This document shows positions 59,011-64,000 of a stretch of 64,000 nt of DNA, piece by piece. The first letter of the stretch is position 1; each line of letters opens with the position of its first letter. The stretch is taken from the NCBI GenBank assembly GCA_013398295.1, contig VZSF01006851.1, positions 372,001-436,000 of the forward strand, written 5' to 3'. The notes under the pieces are model-generated. The model was not told the DNA's origin, ran no database searches, and saw only the letters and a list, made by a program, of their open reading frames with translations. A program made the translations under genes and the position numbers. The stretch is from Chionis minor (taxonomy: Eukaryota > Chordata > Aves > Charadriiformes > Chionididae).

Positions 59011-62000
59011 AGGGATTTACTAATAAGCTAATTATTATTGGGGAATAAAACTTTATGTGAGAAGCCATTTATTAAAGCATCCCCACGGCTTATTCACACT
59101 CCATAAGCGATTTATGAATGGAGTCTTAGAGGGAAGGTTGATGAAAAGTGCTCCAGTACTAAACCAGCAAAGATCCAAAGCTCACGGCCACATCTCCAGA
59201 AAATCGGTGTGTATCAAGGCATAGACATGCACAGAATCTCAGAAGTTTTTCATCTGTATGTCCCTCCTCAACCTTCCTCACCTGCTGATTCTGCGGGAGG
59301 TGGAGGAGGTGGGGAGTACTTCTTTAGCCCTTTTGGTGCAGAAGTATGGGATTCTTCCATGTTCAACTTTGTCACCGAGTGAGTAACGAACATTTTCCCT
59401 GCAGCTGTTTCTGCAGCATTGCACCCATCAGTAACAAAGGACAGGGTGAGGAGGAGCTGTGCTTGGAACAAGGATATTGGGTGCAGGTGAAGGGAGCTCC
59501 CTCATATGGCCTGGACAACCTTCTAAACCATGATAGTGGTGAACAGTATAGAAAAATGCCATCCCTTCTTCCACTTTACTGACCTTTTGCATGGACAATC
59601 TGAACTGTTATTAATGTATTTCTTTTTCTATTCCATTCTGCCTAGTAACCTCTTTCTCTATAGGCTCTCTTAGTCACACGTTCCCATTTAAGCCTCTGCA
59701 GAGCACTTGGCTTGCCCAGCTGCAAAATTTGCTTGGACTGCAAAACTCTGAGATCTGATTGAGTGTCAAATGTGGCTCTTCGACTCCTACCATCCCCTCA
59801 AATGATGATTTTAGCCTCCATGTTTGCATCTAAAAATAGGAATTAATCACTGGAAATTACAGTAAAGTTGCAGGCTGAAAAACATTTGAAGTAATTTTCT
59901 TCCACATTTCAGCTTTTTGAACTGTCCAGAAAGGCCTCTAAAGAGTGCCCAGTCTCATGCTGGGTACAACGACATATAGGTACAGCAAATGAATAAAGAA
60001 AGAAGGACAAGTAGAAAGAGAATCATTATGTGCCTTGGGTAATGACAGAAACAAATCAAATGCTTAGTCCATGACTAGGCAGTGCGTCTAGGAGCAGAAC
60101 GGTTCTCAACCAAATCTCTTGCTCAACCACAGTCTACCATTGACTATACCATACCCTAGATGACACTGCTGGGAGTTAGTACACATGCCTGTGCATGGCA
60201 GGTCTCCTTAGTATCATTCTGGGGACCTTCCAAAATGGTAAGTGCAGGCTGGATAAAGACAGGGAGTTGATTGGAAACAAATCCTGATGAACCTCCCTTT
60301 CCTGTGCAAAAATATAAAAAAAATAATCCTACCTCTTCAAATCCTGATGGCCTCTTCCCTTGCATACAGTAATCTGTTCTTGTTCATTTAATGGCAATTA
60401 TGGTCAAGGGCTCCAGCTGACAAAAAAATCACATAGCTGCAGCAATGGATAAAGCAGCGTCATCCACTATGGGATGTAGTCTCAAGTCATACAGGCTAAA
60501 TATGGTTGCTACACAAGGAACAAGCTCTTGCAGTCAGAAAACTGATACAGAAGTGTGTGAAAGATGCTAGATCAGGTTTCATCCATCTCTGTCTTAGAGC
60601 CAAAGATCAGGTTCAAACATTATGTCATAATGAGTGGAACAGGAGGTAGAAATTATATGAAGTCAACATTCTTGTGTATTAAGTACCGAGTCAAAACCAA
60701 CGCTTTCTTAGCTGGAGTAGCATAAAAGCACGTTAAGGGAAGGAGAAATGTGAGCCCAGTGAGGATCAGTTTGCACTTGAGGAGCTAACTCTTTGCAGTC
60801 TTGATCCTGGCTTTTCTCTTCATGGCCAAAAACATTTACCTCAAAATCTGTGCATTGAGTCTTCGCAAAGTGAAACACATACTGTCAATGTGTAGGAATG
60901 ATAAAGGTCTAGCATCAGTGGAAAGTGGCTCAGAGGAAACCATGATTCATTTCAAAGTTCATATGTATTGAATAGAAACTGACACTCAGCTTCACTGTGA
61001 AACATCAGCTTTTCAAAGTTCTGTGGTACGAGAAGTGGCAAAGAGGGTCTGGCTTCTCACAGAGGTCATATGCTTCGATTTGTCCAAAGCCGAGCAGACT
61101 GCTTAGTGGGAATGGCACTTTGAAGAGGATGTGGATGGGCAGCATGCAGACACTTGAGCTTTGCAGCCATGTGCTGGATAACAATTTCCTAGCAAAGGAA
61201 AGAAAGGTTCTAGTTCTCCTTTCATTTACACCAGTGTAAATAACGCGGGCTGTGCAAATCAGTGAAGAGAATCCGCCTTAGATGAGAGAAAGAGCTAGTC
61301 CAGAGAGAGACAAAATTTGTCATCCTGAAACTCTGCTCTGCAGGTGTTTCTGCTATTACAGATGTCTTGTACAAAGCCCCTAGCGGCATGTAATTTAAAT
61401 CCAGTCGTGCCAAAGTAAGAACTGTTGTATGAAACACAACAGCCTTCTTCCTTAGCTCACTGATGTGGTGTGCCCTTGTTGCATTCTGTTAGGAGCTCCC
61501 ACAGCACTCGTGGTAAATGACTAGGGAGGGACGCCTCATGCAAACTCACAGGACAAATTATATTAAAAATTAAAAGTGAAAAAGCAAACAGCTCAACTGG
61601 GACTTGAAAGAATAATAGCTGCACTGTGCACTTTTCACTCACAGCTTAAGTTCTTATGGCTGAATGGCTGTTGGAAATACTAAGGGTTTGATTTAGTAAA
61701 TCTCTCGCACTCAGAATCCCTGGGAGTTAGGACCACTCTGTCCTAACTGTGCTATTCTTACCTGCTCTTTTCAACTGTATTTCTGCTTCCCTGTTACCAT
61801 TGCAAGACTACAGACATACCAACAGCATATGTGGGCAAGCCCCAGCTGGCATCTTTTCCCTCAAGATAGGTGCTTACATGACACAAAAACCCAAATGAAA
61901 GTGCAAGTGGTCCAAAGCTGGAAATCTGACTCAGGTTCCCATCCAGGGCCCGTTTCTCTTGAGGGAACTGTTTTTCTGTGCTTTGTAGTCTGGAAGCAGT

Positions 62001-64000
62001 TCCACAATGGTTTCTGCCTGAATGGTTTCTGTCCTGGGGAAATTACTTTTGGATAGCCATGGCCTTAGTCATGCATTCCTTTGGCCAGGCATAGTTTTCC
62101 TACGCTGTATTTACACTGTGCTAACGTCGTAAAGCTGTGGGCTCTGGCCTCTGCTGCAACACACATCGTTAGTAACTGGAGTCTCAAAACAGTTGTGTAG
62201 GCTCTGTAGGCTTCCACAGCTATGGGTGGTGATATCGGTGAGCCTTCAAGAAGTGGCATCATCTCTCAGGCAGGGGCAAGGCACAGGGGATGTAAAGCAG
62301 GGTGAACACATCCTTCTGCACAGAACCAACCAGGCTATCAAACATTGATCTCTCTGAGCACCAGACCTTCAAGAAATGCATGTCCAAAACCATTAGCAAC
62401 ACCTCCGCTCTGTCTCATTCCTCCCACTTAGTTTGCTGTCCTCCACCGCGATACTCAGCTCCGGTGACCAGGGAGGCAGAGCTGAAAATCCACCCAGAGC
62501 CCTGTCCTGTGCAGACAAGCAGGGCTGGACGCGTGCATGTCCTAGTCTGTTCCATACTGCCCTACCACTGCATCTCTGGCCCGTTTGTTTTGTAACTGAT
62601 GGGCCTAATTTCACCAGAGGTGCTGTTGAGGGATGGTGTGGTACGAACAAAAGGTCTCAATAGCTATTCCCTAGGCTCTTCCAGCCTGAATAGCCATCGG
62701 AGCTGTGTGTAGCTTTCTGCAAAATGGGCCCACCATCCTACCAATGATGGTTATCGTCATTCCTCAACACTTTTTTTCTGGTGTTTGGGGAGATGTAGAA
62801 TATTCCAGACTCCCAGTTCCCCTCACTGGGTCCAGCCCCACCCTTCAGGATCCAGTCTGGATGCGCTTGCACTCAGCTCAGTGTCAGAATTGCCATTGCC
62901 ACTAGCAAACTCTGCACCAGATGGACACTGAGGCCTTCCTCACTCATTTTTACATGCTTAAAAATATCTCCCTGCTCTTAAAACAAGATTACCCTAGCAC
63001 TTTTTTTTATTTAAAGACCAGATCTCAGGACTTCTATCTGTGCTGACAACATATCCCCTGCTAGTTTCAGAAGCACAGAAACTGTGCTAGTTTCAGGGGG
63101 ACTCCTCCGTGTTAATGAATGCACCAGTATCTAGACGAAGGTTTTTATTCTTCAGAAATTGCCTGCAGCAAGGTCTCCATGCTCCGTCCTTCCCATGATC
63201 CCACTCCCTCTGACAGAGAGAAGCTGTCCTCTACCCATGGGATCTTGCTGCAGCTCCTCCAGTCAAGAACTCTTCTGCAAGAGAAGCTGGTCATGAAAGT
63301 CACCTTGTACATCCTCTTTGTCACTTGCCACCATGTACCTGAGAATCCTGTTTTGTACATAATCCAAGGTCCTAATGTAACTTCAGGTTAAAAGCCATAA
63401 AGGATTTTTTTTTTAAACTGGTGACTAAGCATTCATCAGAAAATGAAATGATGTTGAGAGAAAGTGAGTGTAGGATCTACCCTTATTTTAAAATTCAATT
63501 AGCAGCACAACCATGACGAACAGCCCTGTGGTTATGTAGATTTAGTAAAGTCATTAAGATCTCAGATTACATGTGGTGCTATTTCCCCTTACTTTCCCTT
63601 TTGCTGCCCCCAGCAATCCTGCCTGTTTTCAGCCTATCACAATACAAACAGAAACAAATCACCAGGGGTTAAACAGCCTAAATTGGATTACAGTCACACT
63701 GTTCAGAAAATAGAGTATTGCTGGTAATTGCATTCCATTGAATAAATATCTCTACATTAGTTTACATCACATTAGTATTCTGACAATTATTATTCTCATT
63801 GTAATTTGCCTGTCCAGGAATAAGTGTAACATAGAGCTCAGAATCCAAACAATTGATGTATTCTGGGTGTTTTAAAGATTAAACAGCATCCTGGTTGGAC
63901 ATTAATAAAATCTTTGATCGAAAAAATCCCAGACCCTTCTTCTTTCAGTCTTGCTGAAGAGTTATGAGCCAAATAACTCAAGGCTCAAACGTGTAGCTGC
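59011..64000. other. Unique non-coding DNA to the window end
   Basis: No gene, RNA or repeat family was recognised. A 12-mer (tgctagtttcag) is repeated at 63059-63070 and 63085-63096. The last 400 bp are AT-rich and could be conserved regulatory DNA. Frames such as 62302-62595 (97 codons) have no domains. Confidence 0.45.

Noticed and set aside
1..64000. tRNA genes, CRISPR arrays, operons or bacterial mobile elements
   Set aside because: No tRNA B-box with a matching cloverleaf, no regularly spaced repeats and no bacterial-type gene layout were seen. The window is animal nuclear DNA.

Overview
The window reads as gene-poor vertebrate nuclear DNA, most likely from a bird. The main evidence is repeats: about a dozen fragments of the chicken-repeat-1 (CR1) LINE family, several with the typical CR1 3' end made of short 'attctatg' or 'attctgtg' units, and solo LTRs of avian endogenous-retrovirus type (starting TGTCCTGGTTT, ending CCACAACA). 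The CR1 subfamilies and LTR types suit a non-galliform bird, but the species cannot be named. No prokaryotic, plasmid or phage organisation is present. No complete protein-coding gene could be supported. Almost all open frames are short chance frames or antisense shadows of CR1 and LTR sequence.

Layout. 1-1670 is unique non-coding DNA. 1671-2380 is a CR1 3' fragment (+). 3536-4252 is a solo LTR (+) with an intact 5-bp target duplication. 6810-7450 is a much older CR1 (-). 11042-12200 is a longer CR1 (-) with degenerate reverse-transcriptase sequence. 14383-14819 is an abrupt CpG-rich patch of unknown origin. 16541-19205 holds three old CR1 pieces, one of them (17671-18860) a long ancient copy. 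21395-21640, 28040-28172 and 30320-30480 are further CR1 remnants. 33142-33196 is a possible tiny first coding exon encoding a signal-peptide-like segment. 39460-40283 (-) and 47258-47679 (+) are two CR1s of one subfamily in inverted orientation. 42340-42995 is another old CR1. 52461-52812 is a CpG-rich patch that could be a promoter or CpG island.

The most striking feature is at 53512-57534. A 2011-bp block carrying unique DNA, a solo LTR (-) and a CR1 (+) occurs twice in direct tandem. The copies are identical wherever compared and are separated by one ambiguous base (n, 55523). This looks more like an unmerged contig overlap in the assembly than a biological duplication, although a very recent real duplication is not excluded.

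No operon-like or pathway organisation links these features. The sequence fits an intergenic desert or a large intron, with AT-rich, repeat-free stretches (25.4-26.1, 28.9-29.4, 48.2-48.7 and 58.9-59.1 kb) that are reasonable candidates for conserved regulatory DNA. That last point is inference from composition only. I did not find a convincing new multi-component biological system.
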